Of a stretch of 53,225 nucleotides of DNA, positions 41,789 through 50,261 are shown piece by piece (position 1 is the first letter of the stretch; every line of letters begins with the position of its first letter). Below the pieces are notes generated by a model that saw only the letters and a program-made list of their open reading frames with translations, did not search any database and was not told the origin of the DNA. Position numbers and translations under genes: made by a program. This DNA is from Palsa-744 sp036498265 (GTDB taxonomy: Bacteria; Actinomycetota; Thermoleophilia; Solirubrobacterales; Solirubrobacteraceae), in contig DASYFT010000008.1 of assembly GCA_036498265.1 (NCBI GenBank), positions 1 to 53,225 on the forward strand. The letters run 5' to 3'.

Positions 41789-42560
41789 GGCGTCCCCGCG
41801 CCGGGGTCGCGAGGTCCGAGCGCGGTACACCACAGCGGACCTGGGCGTCCTCACCGAGGAGGAGTCGAGGCGGTTCCTCGCCGGCGGTACGGGTGACCCG
41901 CGCACCGATGTGACGCTGGCGTGGGAGCTGCTCTACCGCTTGGAGCCCGAGCTCTACGACCGCCTCGTCACGGTGGAGCGGCTCCACCGGGACGTCGTGC
42001 GCTGGCTCCCGGAAGGGCTCGAGCGGATCGTCGAGGTGGCTGCCGGGACGGGCCGGCTGACGGTGGAGCTCGCTCACCGGGCTCACGAGATCGTGGCGAT
42101 CGAGCCGGCCGAGCCACTGCGAGAGATCCTGAGGCGAAAGCTCGCGACTGTGCAAGGCGGCGGGCGCGTCCGCCTCGCCCAGGGCTTCTTCGACGAGCTA
42201 CCCGTCGAAGACGACGATGCCGACCTGGTGGTCGCGTGCTCGGCCCTGACGCCGGCGCCGGGCCACGGCGGGGCCGCCGGACTGGCCGAGATGGAGCGGG
42301 TCTGCCGGCCGGGCGGCAGCGTCGTGATCGTCTGGCCGAACGATGTCGGCTGGCTCACCTCGCGCGGCTACCGGTACGTGCGCTTCGAGGGCGAGATGTT
42401 CCTCGAGTTCGCGAGCCGTGAGGAAGCCGCCGAGCTGATCGAGATCTTCTATCCGGCGGCCGGCGATGAGGTCCGTCACGGCAGCCTTCGACGTGTCGCG
42501 TATGACCTGCTCGGCAGCAATCCCCCATGCGACCTCGCCTTCAAGGTGATCGAACGATGA
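41775..42560 (+). CDS. class I SAM-dependent methyltransferase
   Basis: 261 aa. The SAM fold appears after a 75-residue N-terminal part: RIVEVAAGTGRLTVELA (motif I), IVAIEPAEPLREILRR, FFDELPVEDDDADLVVACSALTP (motif II-III) and AEMERVCRPGGSVVIVWPND (post-motif). It resembles small-molecule Methyltransf_11 enzymes. The GTG start lies inside the PTPS gene and the stop overlaps the glycosyltransferase start (ATGA), so it is strongly tied to that pathway. The substrate is not determined; a pterin or pterin glycoside is inferred from context. Confidence 0.85.
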   Translation: MILTEASPRRGREVRARYTTADLGVLTEEESRRFLAGGTGDPRTDVTLAWELLYRLEPELYDRLVTVERLHRDVVRWLPEGLERIVEVAAGTGRLTVELAHRAHEIVAIEPAEPLREILRRKLATVQGGGRVRLAQGFFDELPVEDDDADLVVACSALTPAPGHGGAAGLAEMERVCRPGGSVVIVWPNDVGWLTSRGYRYVRFEGEMFLEFASREEAAELIEIFYPAAGDEVRHGSLRRVAYDLLGSNPPCDLAFKVIER

Positions 42561-43648
42561 GGCTGGCGATCGTCGCCCCCCTCGTCAGCCCGATCCGCGA
42601 GCCCCAGCGCGGTGGATCGCAGGTCTTCGTTGCCGATCTGGCCGGCGGGCTGGCTGCCAGAGGTCACCGCGTCCACCTGTACGCGGCGTCCGGATCGGAG
42701 GTGGCGGGGGTGGAGGTGATCGACACGGGGGTCGACCACGCGAAGCTGCAGGCGACGCTCTACCGCGCGTCGGAGGGCACCGCCGCCCGTGCGGCCGGCG
42801 CCGTCGAGCGGGCTTTCGCCGGCATCTACGACGCGATCCGCGGGGAGGACTACGACGTGGTCCACAACCATGCCTTCGATCCGCCCGCGGTGACGCTCGC
42901 AACCGGCGCATCCGCGCGGGTCGTGCACACGCTTCACCTTCCTCCCGATGCGGCGATGGCCGAGGCGCTCGATCAGGCAGCGCGGCTCGACGCGGCGCCG
43001 ACCGTGGCGGGCGTGTCGGCGTCCCAGGCGAGCGCTTGGAGCCGGCTGATCGACGTCGACGCGATCCTGCCGCCCAACGTTCCGACCAGCTCGATCCCCT
43101 TCTCGCCGGCGGACGGGTTCGGCGCCGTCTTCGCAGGCAGGCTGAGCCCCGAGAAGGGTGCGGCGGAGGCCATCCAGATCGCGCTCGCGGCAGGGATGCG
43201 AATCGACGTCTACGGGGAGCCCTATGACCCGCTCTACACGCGGGAGCAGATCGATCCGCGAGGAGGCGATCCGGGCGTGCTCGTCCATCCACCCGTTCCC
43301 CGGAGGACTCTCTGGCGCACGCTCGCCGGCGCCGCCGTCGTCCTCTGTCCGGCACGCTGGGAGGAGCCGTTCGGGATGCTCGCCGCCGAGGCCCAGGCGT
43401 GCGGCACGCCGGTCGTGGCCTTCAGGCGCGGGGCGTTGGAGGAGGTGGTCGACGACGGCGTCACTGGCTTTCTCGTGCCGCCCGGCGACATCGGGGCGGC
43501 GGCCGCCGCCGCCGTGGGGGCGAGCGGGCTATCGCGCGCCGAATGCCGCCGGCACGCCGAGCGGCGGCTCGACCTCCAGCTGAGCCTCGACGCCCACGAG
43601 CAGCTCTACCGGCGGGTTGCCGGCGTCGGGGTCGCGGTCGGTGGCTGA
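42557..43648 (+). CDS. family 4 glycosyltransferase
   Basis: 363 aa, GT-B fold. The acceptor domain starts MRLAIVAPLVSPIREPQRGGSQ with GGLAARGHRVHLYA and DVVHNHAF. The nucleotide-sugar domain has FAGRLSPEKG and the EX7E motif EEPFGMLAAEAQACGTPVVA. Cytosolic, retaining enzyme. It overlaps the methyltransferase (ATGA) and the SDR gene. GT4 enzymes include the cyanobacterial UDP-glucose:tetrahydrobiopterin glucosyltransferase, so a pterin acceptor is reasonable in this operon, though a lipid or other small molecule is possible. Confidence 0.88.
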   Translation: MRLAIVAPLVSPIREPQRGGSQVFVADLAGGLAARGHRVHLYAASGSEVAGVEVIDTGVDHAKLQATLYRASEGTAARAAGAVERAFAGIYDAIRGEDYDVVHNHAFDPPAVTLATGASARVVHTLHLPPDAAMAEALDQAARLDAAPTVAGVSASQASAWSRLIDVDAILPPNVPTSSIPFSPADGFGAVFAGRLSPEKGAAEAIQIALAAGMRIDVYGEPYDPLYTREQIDPRGGDPGVLVHPPVPRRTLWRTLAGAAVVLCPARWEEPFGMLAAEAQACGTPVVAFRRGALEEVVDDGVTGFLVPPGDIGAAAAAAVGASGLSRAECRRHAERRLDLQLSLDAHEQLYRRVAGVGVAVGG

Positions 43649-44366
43649 GCCTCGCCACTGGCTCATGGGCAGGGTCGCGGTGATCACCGGCGCCAGCCGG
43701 GGGATCGGAGCCGCCACGGCCGCGGCGGTCGCGGCCACCGGCGCGCACGTCGTCCTCGCCGCCCGCGACGAGGAGGCTCTCGACGCCGTCGCCGGGCGCA
43801 TCCGCGATGCCGGCGGAAAGGCCACGACGGCGCCGACGGACGTGGGCGATCCGGGCGAGGTGGAACGGCTGCTGGAGACCGCCGAGCTGATCGGTCCGCC
43901 CGCGGCCCTGGTCTGCGCGGCCGGCTCGCTCACGCCGGCGCCATTCGCGGAGACGACCCTGGACATCTGGGAGCGGACGCTCGCGGTCAACCTCACGGGC
44001 TCGTTCCTGTGCTGCCGCGCCGCGTGGGGCGCGATGCGCAGGGCGGGCGAGGGCCGGATCATCAACATCGCCTCTCTGTCCGGCGTGTACGCGACGGAGA
44101 AGTTCCCGGGGCTTGCCGCGTACAACGTCTCCAAGTTCGGCGTCGTCGGGCTCACCGAGGCGATCGCGGTCGAGGGCAGGCCCCACGGCATCAGCGCGAT
44201 CTGCATCAGCCCCGGCGCGGTCGACACCGAGATGCTGAGTCGCGCCAATCCCGAGCTTCGTCCGGGACTCACCCCAGCTGACGTGGCCGAACTGATAGTC
44301 GCGCTGCTCGACGGGCGCCTGGTCCCCGCAAGCGGCGCCAACATCCCGCTTTTCTCCAATGCCTAG
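43641..44366 (+). CDS. short-chain dehydrogenase/reductase
   Basis: 241 aa, classical SDR. Cofactor motif TGASRGIG (16-23), CAAG (about 92-95), Asn117, Ser145/Ser147 in NIASLSG, Tyr161 and Lys165 in YNVSK; all catalytic residues are present. Arg19 and the AARDEE stretch favour NADPH. GTG 43641 overlaps the glycosyltransferase stop; an ATG at 43665 would drop eight residues. Sepiapterin reductase, which completes biopterin synthesis after PTPS, is also an SDR, so a role as pterin side-chain reductase is suggested by position. Confidence 0.88.
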   Translation: MAEPRHWLMGRVAVITGASRGIGAATAAAVAATGAHVVLAARDEEALDAVAGRIRDAGGKATTAPTDVGDPGEVERLLETAELIGPPAALVCAAGSLTPAPFAETTLDIWERTLAVNLTGSFLCCRAAWGAMRRAGEGRIINIASLSGVYATEKFPGLAAYNVSKFGVVGLTEAIAVEGRPHGISAICISPGAVDTEMLSRANPELRPGLTPADVAELIVALLDGRLVPASGANIPLFSNA

Positions 44367-44397
44367 GCCGGTCCTGGCCGATCTGGAGGTGTGACAG

Positions 44398-45651
44398 ATG
44401 CCCGCAGTGGACACCGGGAGGCCGATCGTGATCATCGGCGGCGGCCTCGCCGGCGGTAACGCGGCGGTGACGCTCCGCGAGGAGGGCTTCGACGGCCACA
44501 TCGTGATCCTCAGCCGGGAGCCCGATCTGCCCTTCGGCCGTCCTCCGCTGTCCAAGACATACCTTCGATCCGAGGAGGACCTGAGCGGGTGGCGTGTGAA
44601 GCCGGCGGAGTGGTATCGGGAGGAGGGGGTGGAGCTCCGCAACGAGTGCGACGTGCTCGCGGTCGACACCGATCGCCGCAGCGTCATGCTGGGCTCGGGA
44701 GCTGAGCTCGATTACGAGAAGCTCCTGCTGGCCACCGGGGGGCGCAACCGGCGGCTCCAGGTTCCCGGGGCTGAGCTGCCGGGAGTCCACCAGCTGCGGA
44801 CCGTCGTAGAGTGCGACGCGATCAAGGCAGACGCCGTCGCGGGCCGTCGCGCGGTGATCGTCGGGATGGGCTTCATCGGCTGCGAGGTCGCCGCATCCCT
44901 GACCCAGCTTGGCCTGCAGGTGACAACGATCTTCGGCGGGTCGGCGCCGCTCGAGAAGGTTCTCGGCGCAGAGGTCGGGGCCACGATCGCGGCCATCCAC
45001 CGCGACAACGGCGTCGAGCTGTGTCCCGGCGAGAAGCTCGTGGCGTTGGAGGGAAACGGCAGGCTGGAGGCGGCCGTGACGGCCGGCGGCAGGCGGATCG
45101 CATGCGACCTCGCGGTCGCCGGTATCGGGATCGAGCCCGAGCTTCCGAGGTTCGGGGGCCCGGCGCCGGCGGCCTCGAACGGATTGCTCGTCGACGAGCT
45201 GTGTCGCACGAGCGCGCCCGACGTGTATGCCGCAGGCGACGTGGCGAACACACTTCACCCGGTGTTCGGCCGTGTGCGCGTCGAGCACTACAACAACGCC
45301 GAGAAGCAGGGGCGGGCGGCGGCGCGATCGATGCTCGGCTCAACCGCGGCGTTCGACTACATCCACAGCTTCTGGTCGGACCAGTACGAGCACAACATCG
45401 AGTACGCGGGTCACGCGAGCAGCTGGGACCGGTTCGTGGTGCGAGGGAGCCTGCCGGAACGGGCAGCGCTCGGCTTCTACCTGCTCGATGGCGTGCTTCA
45501 GGCGGCCGTCGGCCTGAACCGGGGCGGGGACCCCGAGGCCGAGCCCGACTCCGAGCTGGCGGCGTGTGCGCGGCTCGTCGCGCAGCGGGCCCGCCCGGAC
45601 GCCGGTCGACTCGCCGACGAGGGGGTCGAGCTGTGGTCGCTGGTGAGGTGA
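44398..45651 (+). CDS. FAD-dependent ferredoxin/rubredoxin reductase-like oxidoreductase
   Basis: 417 aa. FAD motif IVIIGGGLAGGNAAVTLRE at the start, PFGRPPLSKTYL, NADH fold AVIVGMGFIGCEVAASL, and VYAAGDVANT before the C-terminal reductase domain (FWSDQYEHNIEYAG). This is the class that reduces ferredoxins for Rieske oxygenases and P450s. It has its own GGAGGTG SD and begins 31 bp after the SDR, so it may belong to the operon and supply electrons, but no ferredoxin gene is present. Confidence 0.9.
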   Translation: MPAVDTGRPIVIIGGGLAGGNAAVTLREEGFDGHIVILSREPDLPFGRPPLSKTYLRSEEDLSGWRVKPAEWYREEGVELRNECDVLAVDTDRRSVMLGSGAELDYEKLLLATGGRNRRLQVPGAELPGVHQLRTVVECDAIKADAVAGRRAVIVGMGFIGCEVAASLTQLGLQVTTIFGGSAPLEKVLGAEVGATIAAIHRDNGVELCPGEKLVALEGNGRLEAAVTAGGRRIACDLAVAGIGIEPELPRFGGPAPAASNGLLVDELCRTSAPDVYAAGDVANTLHPVFGRVRVEHYNNAEKQGRAAARSMLGSTAAFDYIHSFWSDQYEHNIEYAGHASSWDRFVVRGSLPERAALGFYLLDGVLQAAVGLNRGGDPEAEPDSELAACARLVAQRARPDAGRLADEGVELWSLVR

Positions 45652-45670
45652 TCCACGGAGGGGTGGGTGA

Positions 45671-45886
45671 TCACTGCGCGGGCGGTCGCTTGCTCTCGGC
45701 GTTGGAAAGGCGCTGTTGGAGCTTGGCGTTCTCCCGGCGCAGGCGGACGGCCTCGCGTCTGGCGACCGCGGCGTCGTACGCCAGCTCCGGCAGGACCTCT
45801 CGCAACTGATGAAGCCGATCGATCACCGCCCGCTCGCCTGGACCGGCTGACGAGGCGCCTGGGTTCCGTGGGGTCCTGTCGCTCAT
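45671..45886 (-). CDS. small coiled-coil protein
   Basis: 71 aa. The C-terminal half is one long helix with a leucine-rich heptad pattern: AVIDRLHQLREVLPELAYDAAVARREAVRLRRENAKLQQRLSNAE. The N-terminus is Ser/Pro/Gly-rich and disordered. GAGGAG is placed properly before the ATG at 45886. It has no recognised family. It is tail-to-tail with the flavoprotein gene (19-bp gap) and downstream of mmpL, separated by a strong hairpin. Confidence 0.65.
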   Translation of the reverse strand: MSDRTPRNPGASSAGPGERAVIDRLHQLREVLPELAYDAAVARREAVRLRRENAKLQQRLSNAESKRPPAQ

Positions 45887-45935
45887 CTCGTTCTCCTCGA
45901 GCTCGCTCGATGGTCGGATCCAACTGCCGGCGCTG

Positions 45936-45973
45936 CGCGACCGCCCGGGCGGCTGCTGCCCCGGGCGGTCGCG
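45936..45973 (-). terminator. 14-bp perfect hairpin after mmpL
   Basis: CGCGACCGCCCGGG and its exact complement with a 10-nt loop, 15 nt beyond the mmpL stop on the minus strand. It separates mmpL from the coiled-coil gene. No U-run. Confidence 0.7.
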
Positions 45974-45987
45974 TCGTTCGCCTGCCG

Positions 45988-48210
45988 TCAGCCTGCGGGC
46001 TGCAGCCTCCTGTCGGCAGAAGGTGAGTCGGTGGGGTGGGCCTCGCCCGATTTCGCCTCGATGTCCAGGTGCGGGAGGCGGCGTTCGAGCCAGGCGGGGA
46101 AGTACCAGTTGGCCTTGCCCAGAGTGTGCATCACCGCCGGCACCAACACGGTTCGGACGACCAGCGCGTCGATCAACACCGCGACGGCCATCCCCAGCCC
46201 GATCAGCATGATCGTCCGGTCGGTGGTGGACACGAAGGCGGCAAAAACAACCACCATGATTGTGGCCAGCGCCGTGATCGTCCGCCCCGCGACCGCCTGG
46301 CCGTGGTTGACGGCTTCGGCGTTGTTGCGCCGGCGCAGCCACTGCTCGTGAATGCGGCTGATGAGGAACACCTCGTAGTCGGTGGAGAGCCCGAAGAGCA
46401 CCGCGAACATGAGGATCGGTGCAAGCGGTGGGATCGGACCGGTGTGAGGGAACCCGATCAGGGATTTGAACCAGCCCCACTGGAACACGGCAACGATGAC
46501 GCCGAAGGCGGCACCCGCGGACAGCAGGTTCATCACTGCCGCCGTCGCCGGGATCAACAGGCTGCGGAACACGAGCATGAGCAGCAGGAACGACAGCGCC
46601 ACCACGATTGCGACGAACACAGGCAGCTTCGATTCGAGCTGCGCGGCGTAGTCGTCGGACAGCGCCGTCTGGCCGCCGACGTAGACCGTCATCTGTTTAC
46701 CACCCAGAGCGGTCGGGATGACCCGGTTGCGCATCGTGGTGATGAGGTTCGAGGTGGATTCATCCTGCGGGCTCCCGGTCGGATACACCTGGGCCACGGC
46801 CACGGCGGGATGGCCCGGGCCTGCCGGGAGCAGGGTCGGTGCGGTGACCGCGGCGACCCCGGGGGTGTGCGCCGCGGCGGCGGTGACCCGTGCGAACGTC
46901 GCCGGCTGTGAGGTGGAGGTGACCGGAGCGACGAGCTCGAGCGGACCGCTGAAGCCGGGGCCGAACCCGCGGACCAGCAGGTCGTAGGCACGGTGCGTCG
47001 TCGTGGTCGTCGACGTCGGATCCGTGCCGAAGTCCGCGGCGCCGAGGCGCAACGAGAACGCCGGAACCGTCAGCACCACCATCAGCGCCAGCGCGGCGAG
47101 GCCGAAGCCGAGCCGGTGACCCTGGACCAGCTGCGCCCAGTGGGCCCAGCGGGTCGAGTACTCGGGCACATCGGTCTTCCCGGCGTCGAGCGCGGCGCGC
47201 TGCCTGCGCGTCAGCACCCGCCGGCCGAGGAACCCGATCAGTGCCGGCACAAGCGTCTGCGACGCCGCCAGCGGAAGCAGGACCGCGATCGAGGCGGCGA
47301 TCGCCGCGCCCGAGAGCACGCTCACACCCACCGTCAGCATGCCGAGCAGGGCGATGCACACGGTGATCCCCGCGAACAGCACCGAGCGACCGGCGGTCCC
47401 ACCCGCGACGCCGATTGCCTCGGCGGCCGGCAGGCCACGTCGCATCTCCGCGCGGACCCGGGTGAGGATGAACAGCGAGTAGTCGATCCCGACGCCGAGG
47501 CCGATCAAGATGGACAGCTGAGACGTGAAGCTCGCCATCGAAAGCACGTTCGACAGCGCCCCGATCAGCGAGATGGCGGCCGCCAGTGCGACGCCGGTCG
47601 AGACGAGCGGCAGCAGCGCCGGCAGAAGCGCCCCGACCACCAGCAGGAGAACCACGAGTGCGGCGCCGACGCCGATTATCGTGCTGCTGCTCGACGCGGG
47701 ACTTGTCGCGGCGGCGACGTCACCGAGGACGTCGACCTGCACGCTGCCGCTGTTCGGGGCACGCGCGGCGTTGACGAAGTTGGTCGCTTCGGTGGTCGAA
47801 ATCGAGTGCTGTTCCTTGGTGAAGTCGACCGTCGCAAAAGCGACCTTGTGGTTGGCGGAGATCTGCTTGGAGTTGCCTGCGGCATACGGCGAGGAGACAG
47901 ATGCGACGTTCGGGAGGTGGGCCACTCTCCCCAGCATCGGTTCCACACTCGCCCGAACCGCCGGTTCGGTGACTGAGCCGGAGCCGTTCTTCGTGGCGAT
48001 CACGATGCGCTCCGTGTCACCGGCCGCGCCCGGAGACGCCTTCTGGAGAAGTTCCTGCGCGGTTGCGCTCTGCGTTCCCGACAGGCGGTTGCTCGCCGAG
48101 TAGTTGCTGCCGGTGTTGGATTGGATGAAGAACGCGACGACGAGCAGCAGCAGCCACCCGATCGCGACGGTGCGCCGATGTTTGAAGGACCAGCGGGCTA
48201 GACGTGGCAT
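45988..48210 (-). CDS. MmpL-family RND transporter
   Basis: 740 aa. N-terminal helix (RRTVAIGWLLLLVVAFFIQ), an outer loop of about 130 residues, then helices with GLGVGIDYSLFILTRVRAEMRRG, the MmpL motif holding the proton-relay Asp-Tyr pair. A second outer loop follows and a second helix block with FGLSTDYEVFLISRIHEQW (again Asp-Tyr). MmpL proteins use the proton gradient to export lipids, siderophores or drugs. GGGAG precedes the ATG. The response regulator and kinase genes lie just upstream on the same strand, suggesting that they control this exporter. Confidence 0.92.
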   Translation of the reverse strand: MPRLARWSFKHRRTVAIGWLLLLVVAFFIQSNTGSNYSASNRLSGTQSATAQELLQKASPGAAGDTERIVIATKNGSGSVTEPAVRASVEPMLGRVAHLPNVASVSSPYAAGNSKQISANHKVAFATVDFTKEQHSISTTEATNFVNAARAPNSGSVQVDVLGDVAAATSPASSSSTIIGVGAALVVLLLVVGALLPALLPLVSTGVALAAAISLIGALSNVLSMASFTSQLSILIGLGVGIDYSLFILTRVRAEMRRGLPAAEAIGVAGGTAGRSVLFAGITVCIALLGMLTVGVSVLSGAAIAASIAVLLPLAASQTLVPALIGFLGRRVLTRRQRAALDAGKTDVPEYSTRWAHWAQLVQGHRLGFGLAALALMVVLTVPAFSLRLGAADFGTDPTSTTTTTHRAYDLLVRGFGPGFSGPLELVAPVTSTSQPATFARVTAAAAHTPGVAAVTAPTLLPAGPGHPAVAVAQVYPTGSPQDESTSNLITTMRNRVIPTALGGKQMTVYVGGQTALSDDYAAQLESKLPVFVAIVVALSFLLLMLVFRSLLIPATAAVMNLLSAGAAFGVIVAVFQWGWFKSLIGFPHTGPIPPLAPILMFAVLFGLSTDYEVFLISRIHEQWLRRRNNAEAVNHGQAVAGRTITALATIMVVVFAAFVSTTDRTIMLIGLGMAVAVLIDALVVRTVLVPAVMHTLGKANWYFPAWLERRLPHLDIEAKSGEAHPTDSPSADRRLQPAG

Positions 48211-48375
48211 GTTCCACTCCCGGTTGCACAGCCCTCGTTCGTCGAAGGCTTGGTCCTATTGACGCTACGGGCGCCCGCGCGCCGGTTCATCGGCCGACGG
48301 GACGCACTTTGCGGTGTCACTGCTACTGCCTGCGAGGTACGCCGCGCAGGCCGTGGAATTACCTGAAATGCACCC

Positions 48376-49038
48376 TCACACCAGGCCTGCGTCGTAGGCC
48401 AGGATGACCAGCTGGACGCGGTCTCTGACGCCGAGCTTGTTGAGGATGCGCGATACGTGGGTCTTCGCGGTCAAGGTGCTGAGCTGCAGCGTCTGGGCGA
48501 TCTCGCTGTTGCTGAGGCCTTCGGCGACGAGCACCAGGACTTCGCGCTCGCGCGCCGTCAGCTCAACGAGGTTCTCCGCACCTGCTACCGCCGATTTCGG
48601 CGCGCGTGAGATGTACGCCTCGATCAGGCGTTGCGTGACGCTTGGAGCGAGCAGCGACTGGCCGCCCGCGACGACGCGGACCGCGTTGATGAGGTCCTCC
48701 GGCTCGCCGCCCTTCAGCAGGAAGCCGCTGGCGCCGGCGCGCAGCGACCCGAAGACGTATTCATCGAGTTCGAATGTCGTCAGGATCAGCACGCGCGTCT
48801 CCGACAGCTTGGGATCGTCGGTGATCCGCCGCGTCGCCTCGAGGCCGTCGAGGTCGGGCATGCGGATGTCCATCAGCACCAGGTCCGGGCGGTGCCTCTG
48901 CGCGGCGGCGATCGCCTCGCGACCGTCGGCTGCCTCGCCCACCACGACGATGTCGTCCTCGGCGTCGAGGAGCGCGCGGAACCCCGCGCGCACGATCGCC
49001 TGGTCCTCTGCGAGAAGCACGGAGATCGTGTCGCTCAC
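48376..49038 (-). CDS. NarL/LuxR-family response regulator
   Basis: 220 aa. Receiver with the acidic pocket LLAEDQA, phospho-acceptor Asp in LVLMDIRMPDLDG, Thr in LILTTF and Lys in LLKGGEPEDL. The C-terminal LuxR helix-turn-helix reads LTAREREVLVLVAEGLSNSEIAQTLQLSTLTAKTHVSRILNKLGVRDRVQ. Overlaps the kinase gene by ATGA, so it is the cognate partner. Probable targets are its own operon (the inverted repeat at 50176-50212) and mmpL, 165 bp downstream; the gap 48211-48375 has no matching repeat that I can find. Confidence 0.93.
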   Translation of the reverse strand: MSDTISVLLAEDQAIVRAGFRALLDAEDDIVVVGEAADGREAIAAAQRHRPDLVLMDIRMPDLDGLEATRRITDDPKLSETRVLILTTFELDEYVFGSLRAGASGFLLKGGEPEDLINAVRVVAGGQSLLAPSVTQRLIEAYISRAPKSAVAGAENLVELTAREREVLVLVAEGLSNSEIAQTLQLSTLTAKTHVSRILNKLGVRDRVQLVILAYDAGLV

Positions 49039-50177
49039 GCGCGGTCCCTGGCGCTCAGCGGCAGACGCGCGCGGATGCGCCAGCCGCCAGGGTCGCCCGG
49101 CCCGGCATCGAGCTCGCCTCCGAGGGCCGCGACGCGCTCGGCCATCCCCCGCAGTCCGTGTCCTCCGTTTCCGGAGGCGGATCCGCCGTGCCCGTCGTCG
49201 GTGACCGCGATCCGCAGCTCGCCGTCGCGGACGAGGATGACGACGTGGGCGCTCGTCGCGTTGGCATGGCGCATCACGTTGGTGAGAGCCTCCTGGACAA
49301 CCCGAAAGCCGACGTGCCCGACGGCGGAGGGCACCACCACGCTGTCGATGGCGATCTCCGCGTCGGCGGCCAGGCCGGCCTCCTCCGCGCGCCGCACGAG
49401 CTCCGGCACCGCATCGAGACCCGACAGCGGGGCTGTGGGCGCCGACTCGTCGGAGCCTCGCACCACGCTCAGCGTTGCCCGAAGGTCGTTCAGCGCCTGG
49501 GCCGAGGCCCGCTTGATGAAACCGAGCGCCACCGACGGGTCCTGTCCCTTGACGTGGCCGGCGACACCGGCACGCACGTTGATCTCGACGAGCGCGTGCG
49601 CCAGCGTGTCGTGCACGTCACGCGCGATGTCCAGGCGGGCGGCCTGTACCCGCCGTCGGCTCTCTTCCTCCCGATCGCGCTCGCGACGCGCTTCGCGCTC
49701 CGCGGTGGCGCCCGCCAGGGCGCGGCGCGAGCGGCGCGTGTCGCCGATGGCGAGCGCCGCCAGCACGATCGGTACCCGGATCGCGATCGAGCCCAGGTCG
49801 AAATGACCGTCGATGAGCAAGATCGTGAGAACGACGGCGAGCGCCGCGAGCGCTCCGATCACAAGCGAGCGGTTGCGGTCACCGTGGAGGGCGACCGTGT
49901 AGAGCTCGACTACCAACATCGCCGTCGCGGTCCAGGGCGCAGACAGCACGACAGCGACTGTGAACGCTCCCAGCGCGACGCCGATCAGAGCGGGAAGCGG
50001 CGAGAACCTGCGAAATGCGAGAGGTGCGGCGGCCGGCGGAGCGAGCAGGTAGAGGGCGATCGGCAGGCTGCCTCCTTCGCGGAGGGCCGATTCGACGATC
50101 ACCGCCACCGCGGCCACGGCGGCCAGCGCCACGTCCCACCGAGGCAATCGGGAGATCGATCGGCGTCCAACTGCCAT
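49035..50177 (-). CDS. NarL-type (HisKA_3) membrane sensor histidine kinase
   Basis: 380 aa. Four to five membrane helices in the first 150 residues with very short loops, so the sensed signal is likely in or at the membrane. Then an Arg/Glu coiled coil, the phospho-acceptor His in LDIARDVHDTLAHALVEI, and an ATPase domain with EALTNVMRHANATSAHVVI (N box) and VTDDGHGG/GGHGLRGMAERV (G boxes). Start ATG 50177 is chosen; a GTG at 50210 would add 11 residues but lies in an inverted repeat. Cell-envelope-stress sensors of this topology often control exporters. Confidence 0.9.
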   Translation of the reverse strand: MAVGRRSISRLPRWDVALAAVAAVAVIVESALREGGSLPIALYLLAPPAAAPLAFRRFSPLPALIGVALGAFTVAVVLSAPWTATAMLVVELYTVALHGDRNRSLVIGALAALAVVLTILLIDGHFDLGSIAIRVPIVLAALAIGDTRRSRRALAGATAEREARRERDREEESRRRVQAARLDIARDVHDTLAHALVEINVRAGVAGHVKGQDPSVALGFIKRASAQALNDLRATLSVVRGSDESAPTAPLSGLDAVPELVRRAEEAGLAADAEIAIDSVVVPSAVGHVGFRVVQEALTNVMRHANATSAHVVILVRDGELRIAVTDDGHGGSASGNGGHGLRGMAERVAALGGELDAGPGDPGGWRIRARLPLSARDRA

Positions 50178-50212
50178 GTGGCCAATGCTACTTCCGATCT
50201 CATTGGCCACAT
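50176..50212. promoter_or_regulatory. 12-bp inverted repeat (probable operator) at the kinase start
   Basis: ATGTGGCCAATG, 13 nt, CATTGGCCACAT: both 12-bp arms are perfect. One arm touches the kinase ATG at 50177. Half-site centres are 25 bp apart, a spacing that suits two dimers or a long dimer on one DNA face. The NarL-type regulator of this operon is the prime candidate to bind it. As RNA it would form a hairpin that hides the start codon. Confidence 0.7.
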
Positions 50213-50261
50213 CCGCCTGCGGGAGGCTTCGCGGCTACTGCAAAAGCTGTACGTCAGCGCA

